Shown one piece after another: positions 45,655 to 54,103 of a stretch of 64,000 nt of DNA. The translations under genes and the position numbers were made by a program. Under the pieces are notes generated by a model. The model ran no database searches. It worked only from the letters and a program-made list of their open reading frames with translations, and had not been told where the DNA came from. Where the stretch lies: contig NZ_CP072800.1 of assembly GCF_017901155.1 (NCBI RefSeq), positions 3,127,283 to 3,191,282 on the forward strand, given 5' to 3'. The stretch is from Candidatus Thiothrix anitrata. GTDB taxonomy: Bacteria; Pseudomonadota; Gammaproteobacteria; Thiotrichales; Thiotrichaceae. Within the stretch, counting starts at the first letter, position 1, and each line of letters opens with the position of its first letter.

Positions 45655-47016
45655 ATGGAATACAAATGTTACAAGTGCAAAACATGCGGTCACATTTATA
45701 ATGAGTTCATTGGTGACCCTATATTTAATATTCCTCCAAGAACAAAATTTTCTGATTTACCCAATAATTGGTTTTGTTCAACATGTGGTGATTCTCGTGA
45801 CTTATTTGATGAATACGAATGCAGCCAAGTTGAAGATATAGTAGACGATTCAATACATCACAGTACAATGCATACTGTTATTGTCGGGGCAGGTATAGCA
45901 GGTTGGTCTCTTGCAGAAAGATTAAGGTCTCATGATCCAAATATGACAATCACCATTATAACGTTAGATGATGGTGATTATTATTACAAGCCATCTATAT
46001 CTGAGTCCATATCCCAAAGAAAAACTAAAACCGATTTAGTTCTCGCTTATGGACATGATAGAGCTAGTATTCTTAATGTTAACTTATACTCAAAAACAGA
46101 AGTTTTAGGGATAAATAGAACTTCAAAACAACTAATAACATCATCAGGAAAATACAGTTATGAAAAACTTGTTCTTTCTGTAGGAGCATCCCCTATCAAA
46201 ATATTTCCAAAAAATATTCAGCCATATATTTTCTTTTTGAATAACCTTGATCAATATGAAGCACTTGCTAATAATTTATTAAATAACTACAAAAGTATCT
46301 TAGTGGTAGGCGCAGGATTAGTCGGCTGTGAAATATCAGATGATTTATCACGTGCTGGACATAAAATATGGCTGCATGATATATCACCTAGAATCTTATC
46401 TAAAATTGCTTCAGAAGAAGTATCCAGTTTCATTCAAAATAAGTTTAGTAAAGCTGGAGTTAAGTTTATTCTTAATTGCAGCATTTTATCTATAGAAAAA
46501 AATAAAAATAGTTTTCTTGTTAACTTTAGTTCAGGAAAGAAAATAACCTACGACATAATAATTTCTGTCGTAGGTTTAAAACCCAACATACATTTAGCTC
46601 TTAACACCGAAATTGCTACTGGTTCTGGTATAAAAGTAGATGACTACATGATGACATCTGACCCAAACATATGGGCAATTGGCGATTGCATTGAACATTC
46701 TGGAGAAACAGCCTTCTTTATTGATAACATTATGCATCAAGTAGAGATTGCAGCTAATACAATTTGCGGGAAATTTGATAAAAAATACAAAAACCCAGAC
46801 TCCGTGATAACAATGAAAGCTAAAACATGTTCCTTAGAAATGAAAACAAAAGGAATAAAAAACCATGATTATAAGAAAGAGATTCTATCTCATGACAATG
46901 ATTATTATCACATAAACTATTTCATCAAAAACAAACCAATTGGCTTTTACAAGTGTACTGCAAAAACAATAACACCTAACGCTCAAAGTTCAAATATTCA
47001 CCAAGAGGATTTCTAA
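45655..47016 (+). CDS. Rubredoxin-rubredoxin reductase fusion
   Basis: Residues 1-50 are a rubredoxin: Cys8 and Cys11 in CKTCGHIYNEFIGDP, Cys41 and Cys44 in NWFCSTCGD. Residues from about 72 form an FAD/NAD(P)H-dependent reductase: HTVIVGAGIAGWSLAE (FAD), ILVVGAGLVGCEISDDLS (NAD(P)H) and WAIGDCIEH (FAD). It would carry electrons from NAD(P)H through FAD to the fused iron centre. Such electron chains feed diiron oxygenases, which fits the gene upstream. AAGGAG is well placed. It is separated from the diiron gene by 257 bases that may hold a second promoter. It overlaps the next gene by one base. Confidence 0.9.
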   Translation: MEYKCYKCKTCGHIYNEFIGDPIFNIPPRTKFSDLPNNWFCSTCGDSRDLFDEYECSQVEDIVDDSIHHSTMHTVIVGAGIAGWSLAERLRSHDPNMTITIITLDDGDYYYKPSISESISQRKTKTDLVLAYGHDRASILNVNLYSKTEVLGINRTSKQLITSSGKYSYEKLVLSVGASPIKIFPKNIQPYIFFLNNLDQYEALANNLLNNYKSILVVGAGLVGCEISDDLSRAGHKIWLHDISPRILSKIASEEVSSFIQNKFSKAGVKFILNCSILSIEKNKNSFLVNFSSGKKITYDIIISVVGLKPNIHLALNTEIATGSGIKVDDYMMTSDPNIWAIGDCIEHSGETAFFIDNIMHQVEIAANTICGKFDKKYKNPDSVITMKAKTCSLEMKTKGIKNHDYKKEILSHDNDYYHINYFIKNKPIGFYKCTAKTITPNAQSSNIHQEDF

Positions 47017-47783
47017 TGTTAATTAGTCAGCAAGATCTCCCCAGTATAAAGTTACCTAAAACTCTTCAATGGACATATCCATTAATTGATCAAATATCAA
47101 AAAAACTTGATCCGTCATTAAATCATGAAAATAATTTCCCTTGCATTTTCGCAAGAAGAGTATTTTCCCTACTAAACTTTAGATTTCTCACTGTAAATTG
47201 GTGTGAAGATCAGCACACTTATAACTTCAAAAGTTTTGCAGATGAGCTATCTTTCTTTCTGGAAGAGACTAAACAATCAGATGAAAATATAAATAATATC
47301 GAACCATTAATTGTCTTATTTGAGCCTGTTAAGTTTATATTTAGCACACATCATTACGAAAAAATATTTTTTGATTCGCTTCAATATCTTATAGACCATG
47401 ACAAAATAGCATGGAATGGTTGTTTACCTAAAAATCCAAATCAAGAATTCTGGACGATGTGCTTTTCAGGAGTTCAAATATTCATCAATGTAAGTCACCC
47501 AAATCATAAAAATAGAAATAGTAGGAACTTATGCGACACACTAGTATTTGTAATTAACCCACGAGAACGATTTGATAAGTTTGCGGGAAATAATAAAAAA
47601 GGCCATAAAATAAGGGAAAGAATTAGAAATAATATTGACAAATATGATCTGATTTCTCGGAGTCCTTATCTGGGACATTATCAAGATGGCGATCTTGAAT
47701 GGCCTCAGTATATGATACCAGATGATAATGACTCTCCATCCACCAAGTGTCCACTAAACTTTAATTTAGTAAAACATCAATAA
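47016..47783 (+). CDS. YqcI/YcgG-family protein (GntA-like)
   Basis: This 255-residue protein shows the family pattern: FPCIFARR, FWTMCFSGVQIFINVSHPNHKNRNSRN, FVINPRERFDKFAG, KIRERIRNNIDKYD and SPYLGHYQDGDLEWPQYMIPDD. The family was long uncharacterised; as I recall, one member, GntA of guanitoxin biosynthesis, is a heme-dependent N-hydroxylase. I infer a second nitrogen-oxidising enzyme in this operon, but a heme ligand cannot be assigned by eye. It overlaps the reductase by one base and is 13 bases from the transporter. Confidence 0.78.
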   Translation: MLISQQDLPSIKLPKTLQWTYPLIDQISKKLDPSLNHENNFPCIFARRVFSLLNFRFLTVNWCEDQHTYNFKSFADELSFFLEETKQSDENINNIEPLIVLFEPVKFIFSTHHYEKIFFDSLQYLIDHDKIAWNGCLPKNPNQEFWTMCFSGVQIFINVSHPNHKNRNSRNLCDTLVFVINPRERFDKFAGNNKKGHKIRERIRNNIDKYDLISRSPYLGHYQDGDLEWPQYMIPDDNDSPSTKCPLNFNLVKHQ

Positions 47784-47796
47784 CAAGGATATTATT

Positions 47797-49029
47797 ATGT
47801 ATGAACTGAAAAAGACATTAGGTTTTTTTAGTGGAACTGCTTTATTTCTCAACATTGTAATCGGCGCTGGATTATTGATATTACCAGGAATTGTTTATCA
47901 GCAAGTTGGTCAAAATGCGATTATTTCATGGGCATTGGTTTCACTCATATCAGTTCCAATTCTAATTATTTTTACCATCCTAGGAGTATACTTTCCCAAT
48001 TCTGGGGGAGTTGCTTATTATGCAGAAAAGGCATTTGGAAATATCGGGAGAAACTTTGCAACATTGTTACTTCTAGGAGCTGTGGCATTCGGTTTACCGT
48101 CAATTGCACTAACAGGTGCTTATTACTTGTCAGCAATACTCCCTTTTCAATATCATTTTTACGCTGCACTATTAATATTATTACCAACGCTATTACATCT
48201 TTTTTCTGGAAAGCATATTTCCACCATCACCACGACTATTGGCTCTACGGTTATAGTTTTTATTATAATTCTACTTTTTTTTGCAATAAGAGATACTCAA
48301 GGAATAGAAACCATAAAGCTACCACATATCAATAATAATATATTTGATTTATTCTCTCCTTTTATGATTATATTTTTTGCATTCACCGGATGGGAAATTG
48401 GTGCTCATTCTGCTGAAGAGTTCAAAAACCCAAAACGTGATTTTCCAATAGCTATGTTATTTTCTTTTTTGATTACAACTATACTTTATCTTACTGTAGC
48501 TTTTCTTGTTCAACAAGAAGAAAACATAACAGATCCTCTTACTCCATTCATTGGAATATTGAAGAAGGCACTGGGTGATAAGGCTGTATTGCTTGTATCA
48601 CTGTTGGCAACACTTATTGTGTTTGCCAATTTATTTGGTGCTATATGGGGAGTTTCAAGATTAGTATACTCTCTCAGTCGGGACAAGGTTATACCAAAGT
48701 ATTTCAGTCTTACGAATAAACAAGGCACACCTATTTATGCCATTATTCTCACGAACACAGCATTATTATTTGTTTTGGCATTAGACTATTATAATTTCCT
48801 TAGCATTGAAAGTATGCTATCCATAGCAGGACAAAACTTTCTTATTTTATATGGAGTAGCAAGTTGTGCTCTTTTTTTCTTATCCAAAAAACTATTATTT
48901 AAAATAATATCAATCACCGTTGTCTTAATCATATCAATAATCATTATTTTTGGAGGTGTTTTTCTGCTATATCCCCTAGCAATACTAATCATTTCATATG
49001 TAATAAATTTTACGGGAAACAAGAATTAA
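47797..49029 (+). CDS. APC-family amino acid transporter
   Basis: This 410-residue protein has about twelve hydrophobic segments. The first contains the APC signature FFSGTALFLNIVIGAGLLILPG; a later one has FFAFTGWEIGAHSAEEFKNPKRDFP. It is a proton- or cation-coupled amino acid/amine carrier of the APC superfamily. It may import the precursor or export the product; the direction cannot be told. It lies two bases from the aminotransferase. Confidence 0.88.
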   Translation: MYELKKTLGFFSGTALFLNIVIGAGLLILPGIVYQQVGQNAIISWALVSLISVPILIIFTILGVYFPNSGGVAYYAEKAFGNIGRNFATLLLLGAVAFGLPSIALTGAYYLSAILPFQYHFYAALLILLPTLLHLFSGKHISTITTTIGSTVIVFIIILLFFAIRDTQGIETIKLPHINNNIFDLFSPFMIIFFAFTGWEIGAHSAEEFKNPKRDFPIAMLFSFLITTILYLTVAFLVQQEENITDPLTPFIGILKKALGDKAVLLVSLLATLIVFANLFGAIWGVSRLVYSLSRDKVIPKYFSLTNKQGTPIYAIILTNTALLFVLALDYYNFLSIESMLSIAGQNFLILYGVASCALFFLSKKLLFKIISITVVLIISIIIIFGGVFLLYPLAILIISYVINFTGNKN

Positions 49030-49030
49030 T

Positions 49031-50203
49031 ATGCAAACTATTTTTCGCAATATTATGCAAACCGCTTCACGACCTGAGCTTATTTTTGAACAAGGTAGTG
49101 GCAGTTGGCTGACCGATCATAATGGCAAACAATACCTTGATTTTGTTCAGGGTTGGGCTGTGAACACACTAGGGCATTGCCCCGCTGTCATTACTAATGC
49201 ACTTAACCAACAAAGCAGCCGTCTAATTAATGCCAGCCCCGCATTTTATAATCGCCCAATGTTAGAATGTGCTGAAGAGTTGACACACCACTCTGTTTTC
49301 GATCAGGTATTTTTTGCTAATAGTGGTGCAGAAGCCAACGAAGGTGCAATCAAACTGGCGCGTAAATGGGGAAAGGTACATAAAAATGGAGCATGGAAAA
49401 TAATAACTTTCGATAACAGTTTTCACGGCAGAACATTAACCACAATGGCAGCCAGCGGCAAACCAGCATTCGCACCGATGTTTGAACCCAAAACGCCGGG
49501 GTTTACCAAAGTCTCGTTTAATGAAGCCGAAGCAGTACGGCAAGCCATTGATACCGAAACCGTCGCCATCATGATTGAACCGATTCAAGGTGAAGCAGGT
49601 GTTATCCCCGCTACACCCGAATTCCTGCACACCTTACGTCAGCTTGCAGATGAACATAACCTGCTGCTGATTTGCGATGAAGTCCAAACAGGCATGGGCA
49701 GGACAGGCGATTTGTTTGCCTACCAAGGCTACGGCATTGAACCTGACATCATGACACTGGGCAAAGGGTTGGGCGGTGGTGTACCGATTTCCGCGTTACT
49801 GGCAAAACACCACGCTTGTGTATTCACCGCAGGCGAACAAGGCGGCACATACAATGGTAATCCGCTCATGACAGCCGTTGCTTACAGTGTTATTCAAGCC
49901 ATCACCCAACCTGATTTTTTATCAACAGTCCGCGAACGTAGCCAGCTATTGCGTGATGCTCTCTCCTCGCTTTCCCTCCAATCTGGCTTAGGCGAAATAC
50001 GAGGCAGAGGTTTGTTGTTAGCATTGGATACAGGAACATTAGATGCTGCTGCCATTGTACAAGCCTGCTTTGAACAAGGCTTATTGATCAACACACCACA
50101 GCCACATACTTTGCGCTTTATGCCTGCATTGAATGTGACAGAGACAGAAATCAAGCAAATGACAACCATTTTAAGCGCAGTTTTGTCAACTAACTGTTTG
50201 TGA
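49031..50203 (+). CDS. Class III aminotransferase (acetylornithine aminotransferase-like)
   Basis: PLP enzyme of the ArgD/omega-aminotransferase group, 390 residues. The motifs include FANSGAEANEGAIKLAR, SFHGRT, LICDEVQTGMGRTG and the PLP lysine in TLGKGLGGG. It would transfer the delta or omega amino group of ornithine-like substrates. A second copy of argD function in an island suggests a pathway role, for example making or using an omega-amino aldehyde. Its composition is nearer the host than the preceding genes. Its stop overlaps the GTG of the truncated mfd copy. Confidence 0.88.
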   Translation: MQTIFRNIMQTASRPELIFEQGSGSWLTDHNGKQYLDFVQGWAVNTLGHCPAVITNALNQQSSRLINASPAFYNRPMLECAEELTHHSVFDQVFFANSGAEANEGAIKLARKWGKVHKNGAWKIITFDNSFHGRTLTTMAASGKPAFAPMFEPKTPGFTKVSFNEAEAVRQAIDTETVAIMIEPIQGEAGVIPATPEFLHTLRQLADEHNLLLICDEVQTGMGRTGDLFAYQGYGIEPDIMTLGKGLGGGVPISALLAKHHACVFTAGEQGGTYNGNPLMTAVAYSVIQAITQPDFLSTVRERSQLLRDALSSLSLQSGLGEIRGRGLLLALDTGTLDAAAIVQACFEQGLLINTPQPHTLRFMPALNVTETEIKQMTTILSAVLSTNCL

Positions 50204-51597
50204 TTAAATCGCTGTCGCGCTTCAAGACCGGCAAGGAAACCAGCAAAGCACTGGAGGCACTCGCGTCCGGCAAGATCGACATCGTGATCGGTACGCACAA
50301 GCTGTTGCAGGACGATGTGCATTTCAAGCAACTGGGGCTGGTGATTATCGACGAAGAACACCGCTTTGGGGTGCGCGACAAGGAGCAGATGAAGAAGCTG
50401 CGTGCCAATGTCGATATGTTGACCATGACTGCCACGCCGATTCCGCGCACGCTGAATATGTCGCTGTCGGGCTTGCGCGATTTGTCGATCATTGCCACCC
50501 CGCCGACGCAACTCCACGCGATCAAAACTTTCGTGTGCGAGTGGAACAAGACCATTATTCAGGAGGCATGTGCGCGGGAATTGTCACGCGGCGGGCAGGT
50601 GTACGTGCTACACAATGAGGTCAAAACCATTGCCAATGTGGAAGCGGAATTGACCGCAATGTTGCCCGGTGTGACGGTGCGCCATGCCCACGGGCAGATG
50701 CGGGCGAATGAGCTGGAAAACATCATGAGCGACTTTTACCACCAGCGTTTCCAGATTCTGATTGCGACCACCATCATTGAAAGCGGTATCGACGTGCCGA
50801 CCGCCAACACGATTTTGATCAACCGTGCCGACAAGCTGGGGCTGGCGCAGTTGCACCAGTTACGCGGGCGGGTCGGGCGTTCGCACCACCGCGCTTACGC
50901 CTATTTGATTGCGCCGCCGAAATCTGCGCTTACGCCGGATGCGGTCAAACGGCTGGAGGCGATTGAATCGCTGGAAGAATTGGGGGTCGGTTTCACGCTG
51001 GCGACGCACGATCTGGAGATTCGCGGCGCGGGCGAATTGCTCGGCGAAGGGCAAAGCGGGCAGATTCAGGAAATCGGTTTCAACCTCTACAACGACTTGC
51101 TGGAACGCGCGGTGAAGGCGTTGAAGTCGGGCAAAGTGCCGGAATTGAGCGCCACCAGCCGCCGTACCACGGTGGAATTGGGTGCGCCTGCGCTGATCCC
51201 GGATGATTATTTGCCGGATGTCCATGCGCGGCTGATCCTCTACAAACGCATTGCCAGCGCGGAATCGCAAGCGGCACTGGACGAATTGCGGGTGGAAATG
51301 ATCGACCGCTTCGGGCTGCTGCCAGAGCCGACCAAAACGCTGTTCAGCGTTACGCGGGTCAAGCTGCTGGCGCAGGAGCTGGGCATCCGCAAGCTGGATA
51401 TGCACGTCAAGGGCGGGCGGATTATCTTTGACGACAAACCGAATATTGACCCGATGAAGGTGATTACGCTGATCCAGAAACGCCCGTGGGTGTTTAAGCT
51501 GGATGGGCAGGATAAGTTGCGGTTTGAGATTGAATTGCCGACGGTGGAGGAGCGGGAGGAGTGGGTGGTTAAGTTGATGGGGGAGATTGGGGGATAA
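50200..51597 (+). pseudogene. Truncated second copy of mfd (C-terminal 462 codons)
   Basis: After three non-homologous codons the frame equals Mfd residues 696-1157 with seven amino-acid changes that I could see (N to S, T to K, A to E, R to L, S to T, S to N, A to D). It starts at a GTG that overlaps the aminotransferase stop, probably by chance. The N-terminal domains and Walker A are absent, so it cannot act as Mfd. Arg in ATPPTQRHAI, conserved in Mfd/RecG helicases, is Leu here. The mostly silent differences point to import from a relative rather than decay in place. Confidence 0.92.
50207..51597 (+). repeat. Direct repeat, copy 2 (3' end of mfd)
   Basis: Downstream partner of 39938-41328, same length. 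It marks the right edge of the island. Confidence 0.9.
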
Positions 51598-51609
51598 CGG
51601 AAATACCGT

Positions 51610-51906
51610 TTATGCCGCCAACTCCTCGGCAATCAACTTGGGGTGCTTACGGGCAAGGCGGATCAAGGCACGAGCTGCACCGGAAGGTTGGCGGCGACCT
51701 TGTTCCCAGTCCTGCAAAGTACGGCGTGAAATGCACAAAGCATGGGCAAATTGTGCCTGTGAAAGCCCCGTGGCAAACCGCGCTGCCGCCACTTCGTTTG
51801 GCTCAACCACGGTAACGCGCCCGATTTGACCCGCTTTCATTTCCCGCACTGCCTGCAACAGCTTGTTGCCGAGTTCTTCACCTGTTATGTAATCTTTGTC
51901 AGTCAT
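51610..51906 (-). CDS. HigA-type antitoxin (XRE helix-turn-helix)
   Basis: 98-residue protein: an N-terminal segment YITGEELGNKLLQAVREMKAG, then a helix-turn-helix SQAQFAHALCISRRTLQDWEQGRRQPSGAA typical of HigA-2/RelB-linked antitoxins. It is expected to neutralise the RelE-like toxin encoded just upstream and repress the operon. ATG 51906 is 8 bases inside the toxin gene end. It follows the truncated mfd copy in the opposite direction. Confidence 0.87.
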   Translation of the reverse strand: MTDKDYITGEELGNKLLQAVREMKAGQIGRVTVVEPNEVAAARFATGLSQAQFAHALCISRRTLQDWEQGRRQPSGAARALIRLARKHPKLIAEELAA

Positions 51907-52219
51907 GTTCAATTGTCTCCCTGATGGCTTTCAGGATATGGGCGGGGATACTCTCCCGCTCGTTCTTGGCGTAAATGGTCAACAACCAAATCTCACCGGA
52001 TGTTAGGCGCGTAAAATAAATGACACGAACCCCGCCGCTCTTGCCTGCTTTCGTCCCGCTACGTACCCAGCGGATTTTTCGGCAACCACCGGAACGGGCA
52101 ATGACCGCACCCGCTTCTGGGTTTGTCGCCAAGAACGTACAGAACTCGCCACGTTCATCCTCTGACCAGAGGGTTTTCGCATCGGCGGTGAACATTGGGG
52201 TTTCGATAATCGTGTACAT
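51899..52219 (-). CDS. RelE/HigB-type toxin
   Basis: 106 residues of the HigB-2 (RelE superfamily) fold: PEAGAVIARSGGCRKIRWVRSGTKAGKSGGVRVIYF and LLTIYAKNERESI. Family members cleave mRNA at the ribosome. The toxin comes first and the antitoxin second, the HigBA order. The pair is probably intact. Confidence 0.88.
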   Translation of the reverse strand: MYTIIETPMFTADAKTLWSEDERGEFCTFLATNPEAGAVIARSGGCRKIRWVRSGTKAGKSGGVRVIYFTRLTSGEIWLLTIYAKNERESIPAHILKAIRETIEHD

Positions 52220-52287
52220 GGCTCAACTATACGGCTTTGCCGGATGATCTGCAATCCCACCAATCCACGTTCAGACAAAAAGCAAAA

Positions 52288-52878
52288 TCACTGTCCGGAA
52301 CGGACTAACCGCACCGCAAGATCAACATAGCCACCGTAAGAAGTCCAGTTGCTGTAAGAAGTCGAATTGCTGCCACCGCTATCGAAGAGGACATACCAGG
52401 CGCTGGATGCGGTTTTTTCCGTTGATGACCAATACTCCCAAGTCGTATTCGGAAAAGCAGTCTGGTTAATCGTCGGTTGCTGGTATTCGCCTGCTTTGTT
52501 GTCTTTGCCGTCGCAGGAACTACTCCACGCCATTTTCTGCGGTGTGCCATTACTGCAATACACCAATGTGCGCAACTCCTCAATCGTTGGCATCCGCCAG
52601 TCGGAATAACCTGCAAAACTGACCCCAGAGCCGAACTTGGACATGGCATCGTCCCATTTGTATTCCGTTGCTTCGCCGATACTGCAATCCTTGCCACTTT
52701 GCCCTTCGCTGCATTGCTTCCACATCAGCCCGTTTTTGACGTTTGTCACCGTGCCATCACCATTGATTTGATATTGCTCATCTGCTAACACTGCTGTTGA
52801 AAAGAACAATGAAGCACCCACCACACAATACGCCAGCAACTGCTCACGGCGAGGATTTGTCAGAAATTTACCAACCAT
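52288..52878 (-). CDS. DUF1566-domain secreted protein
   Basis: The signal peptide ends near VLA (residue about 32). The rest is the DUF1566 (Lcl C-terminal) fold: DGTVTNVKNGLMWKQC, YSDWRMPTIEELRTLV and YWSSTEKTASSAWYVLFDSGG, ending LAVRLVRSGQ. These proteins are lectin-like in fold, often surface or secreted, and have no fixed function. ATG 52878 has GGAGG 8 bases upstream. It is the last gene before the restriction-modification system. Confidence 0.85.
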   Translation of the reverse strand: MVGKFLTNPRREQLLAYCVVGASLFFSTAVLADEQYQINGDGTVTNVKNGLMWKQCSEGQSGKDCSIGEATEYKWDDAMSKFGSGVSFAGYSDWRMPTIEELRTLVYCSNGTPQKMAWSSSCDGKDNKAGEYQQPTINQTAFPNTTWEYWSSTEKTASSAWYVLFDSGGSNSTSYSNWTSYGGYVDLAVRLVRSGQ

Positions 52879-53023
52879 GTCCAACCTCCATCAGAAAAAA
52901 CAATTACGCAACTGCTTCGCATAATAGGCGAGTGCAAACGAGGCGGCAATAAAATCCGCACTTCCACCCGCAACACCCGCCCTATGCTATCCTACCCCCC
53001 AACAAGATTTTTGGCGTTGGTTT

Positions 53024-54100
53024 ATGTCCGCATCGGTAGCACTCAAGGCAAAGAACACCCCATCCCCCGGCACGGTCGGGCGCGGCAAAGCTGTCACCCT
53101 CGACAGCCTTCCCACCCACACACATTGGACAGACGGGCAAGTCAGCCTCCACCTAGGCGACAGCCTCAACCACTACGCCCAATGGAACACCCCAACCGTC
53201 ATCGTTTCCGACGGCGCGTATGGCATCCTCGGCTTTGAAGGCGACACCTCCGACCATCTTGGCATCGCCGCATGGTACGAACCGCACATTCAGGCATGGA
53301 GCCAACGCGCCACCGCACAAACCACCCTTTGGTTCTGGAACTCCGAAATCGGCTGGGCAAGCGTCCACCCCGCGCTGGAACGCCACGGCTGGCGTTACGT
53401 CAACGCCAATGTCTGGAACAAAGGCAAAGCCCACATCGCAGGCAACGTCAACACCGCCAAAATCCGCCGCTTCCCCGTCGTCACCGAAATGTGCGTTCAA
53501 TACGTGTTTGAAGCACGGCTCGACAACCTCAGCTTGCAGCAATGGCTCTACCGCGAATGGAAACGCACCGGATTGACCCTGCGCCAAGCCAACACCGCCT
53601 GCGAAGTCAAGGACGTAGCCACCCGCAAATACCTCGACCAAGGCCATCTCTGGTATCCGCCACCGCCGGAAACCTTCGCCAAAATGGCAATTTACGCCAA
53701 CCAGCACGGCAACCCGGCAGGTCGCCCCTACTTCTCCCGCGACAGCATACGCCCGATGACCGCCGACGAATGGGCAAGCCAACGCAGCAAATTCCACTGC
53801 CCAATGGGTTTCACCAACGTCTGGGAACGCAATCCACTCAAAGGTGCAGAACGCATCCGCGTCCCCGAAATCAGTGGCAAAGCCGCCCACCTCAACCAAA
53901 AACCGCTGGACTTGATGAGCATGATCATTGAAGCCGCCAGCGACGCAGGCGACGTAGTATGGGAACCGTTCGGTGGGTTGTTTTCAGCATCATTGGCAGC
54001 GAAACGCGCCGGACGCAAAGCCTTTGCCGGGGAAATCGACCCGACGTATTTCCAGCTTGGTCTGGAACGCTTCATGCCGCGCCAGCCAGCCCTGTTTTAA
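53024..54100 (+). CDS. Site-specific DNA methyltransferase (beta-type amino methylase)
   Basis: The 358-residue enzyme has motif IV (SDGAYG, about residue 65) before motif I (WEPFGGLFSASLAA, about residue 310), i.e. the beta arrangement of N6-adenine or N4-cytosine methylases, with the target recognition region between. NQKPLDLM is the last element before motif I. Motif IV is usually (D/S)PP(Y/F); here it is DGAYG, an uncommon form. It converges with the restriction endonuclease gene. The target sequence cannot be told. Confidence 0.85.
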   Translation: MSASVALKAKNTPSPGTVGRGKAVTLDSLPTHTHWTDGQVSLHLGDSLNHYAQWNTPTVIVSDGAYGILGFEGDTSDHLGIAAWYEPHIQAWSQRATAQTTLWFWNSEIGWASVHPALERHGWRYVNANVWNKGKAHIAGNVNTAKIRRFPVVTEMCVQYVFEARLDNLSLQQWLYREWKRTGLTLRQANTACEVKDVATRKYLDQGHLWYPPPPETFAKMAIYANQHGNPAGRPYFSRDSIRPMTADEWASQRSKFHCPMGFTNVWERNPLKGAERIRVPEISGKAAHLNQKPLDLMSMIIEAASDAGDVVWEPFGGLFSASLAAKRAGRKAFAGEIDPTYFQLGLERFMPRQPALF

Positions 54101-54103
54101 GCA

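Larger units (their letters stand above)
41329..50206. mobile_element. Genomic island between duplicated mfd ends
   Basis: About 8.9 kb lie between two 1.39-kb copies of the mfd 3' end. No integrase, transposase or phage gene is present, so acquisition by homologous recombination or a Campbell-type event through mfd is likelier than active transposition. The cargo is a MocR regulator and an eight-gene operon. The section 44300-49030 is strikingly A+T-rich compared with both flanks, which supports foreign origin. Confidence 0.7.

Noticed and set aside
50860-51405. Minus-strand open frame in the truncated mfd copy
   Set aside because: Same antisense shadow as in full mfd.
41329-51597. Insertion sequence or prophage as the cause of the mfd island
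   Set aside because: No transposase, integrase, terminal inverted repeats or phage genes are seen between the repeats.
53153-53899. Minus-strand open frame opposite the DNA methyltransferase
   Set aside because: Antisense shadow of a G+C-rich gene; no domain and no ribosome-binding site.
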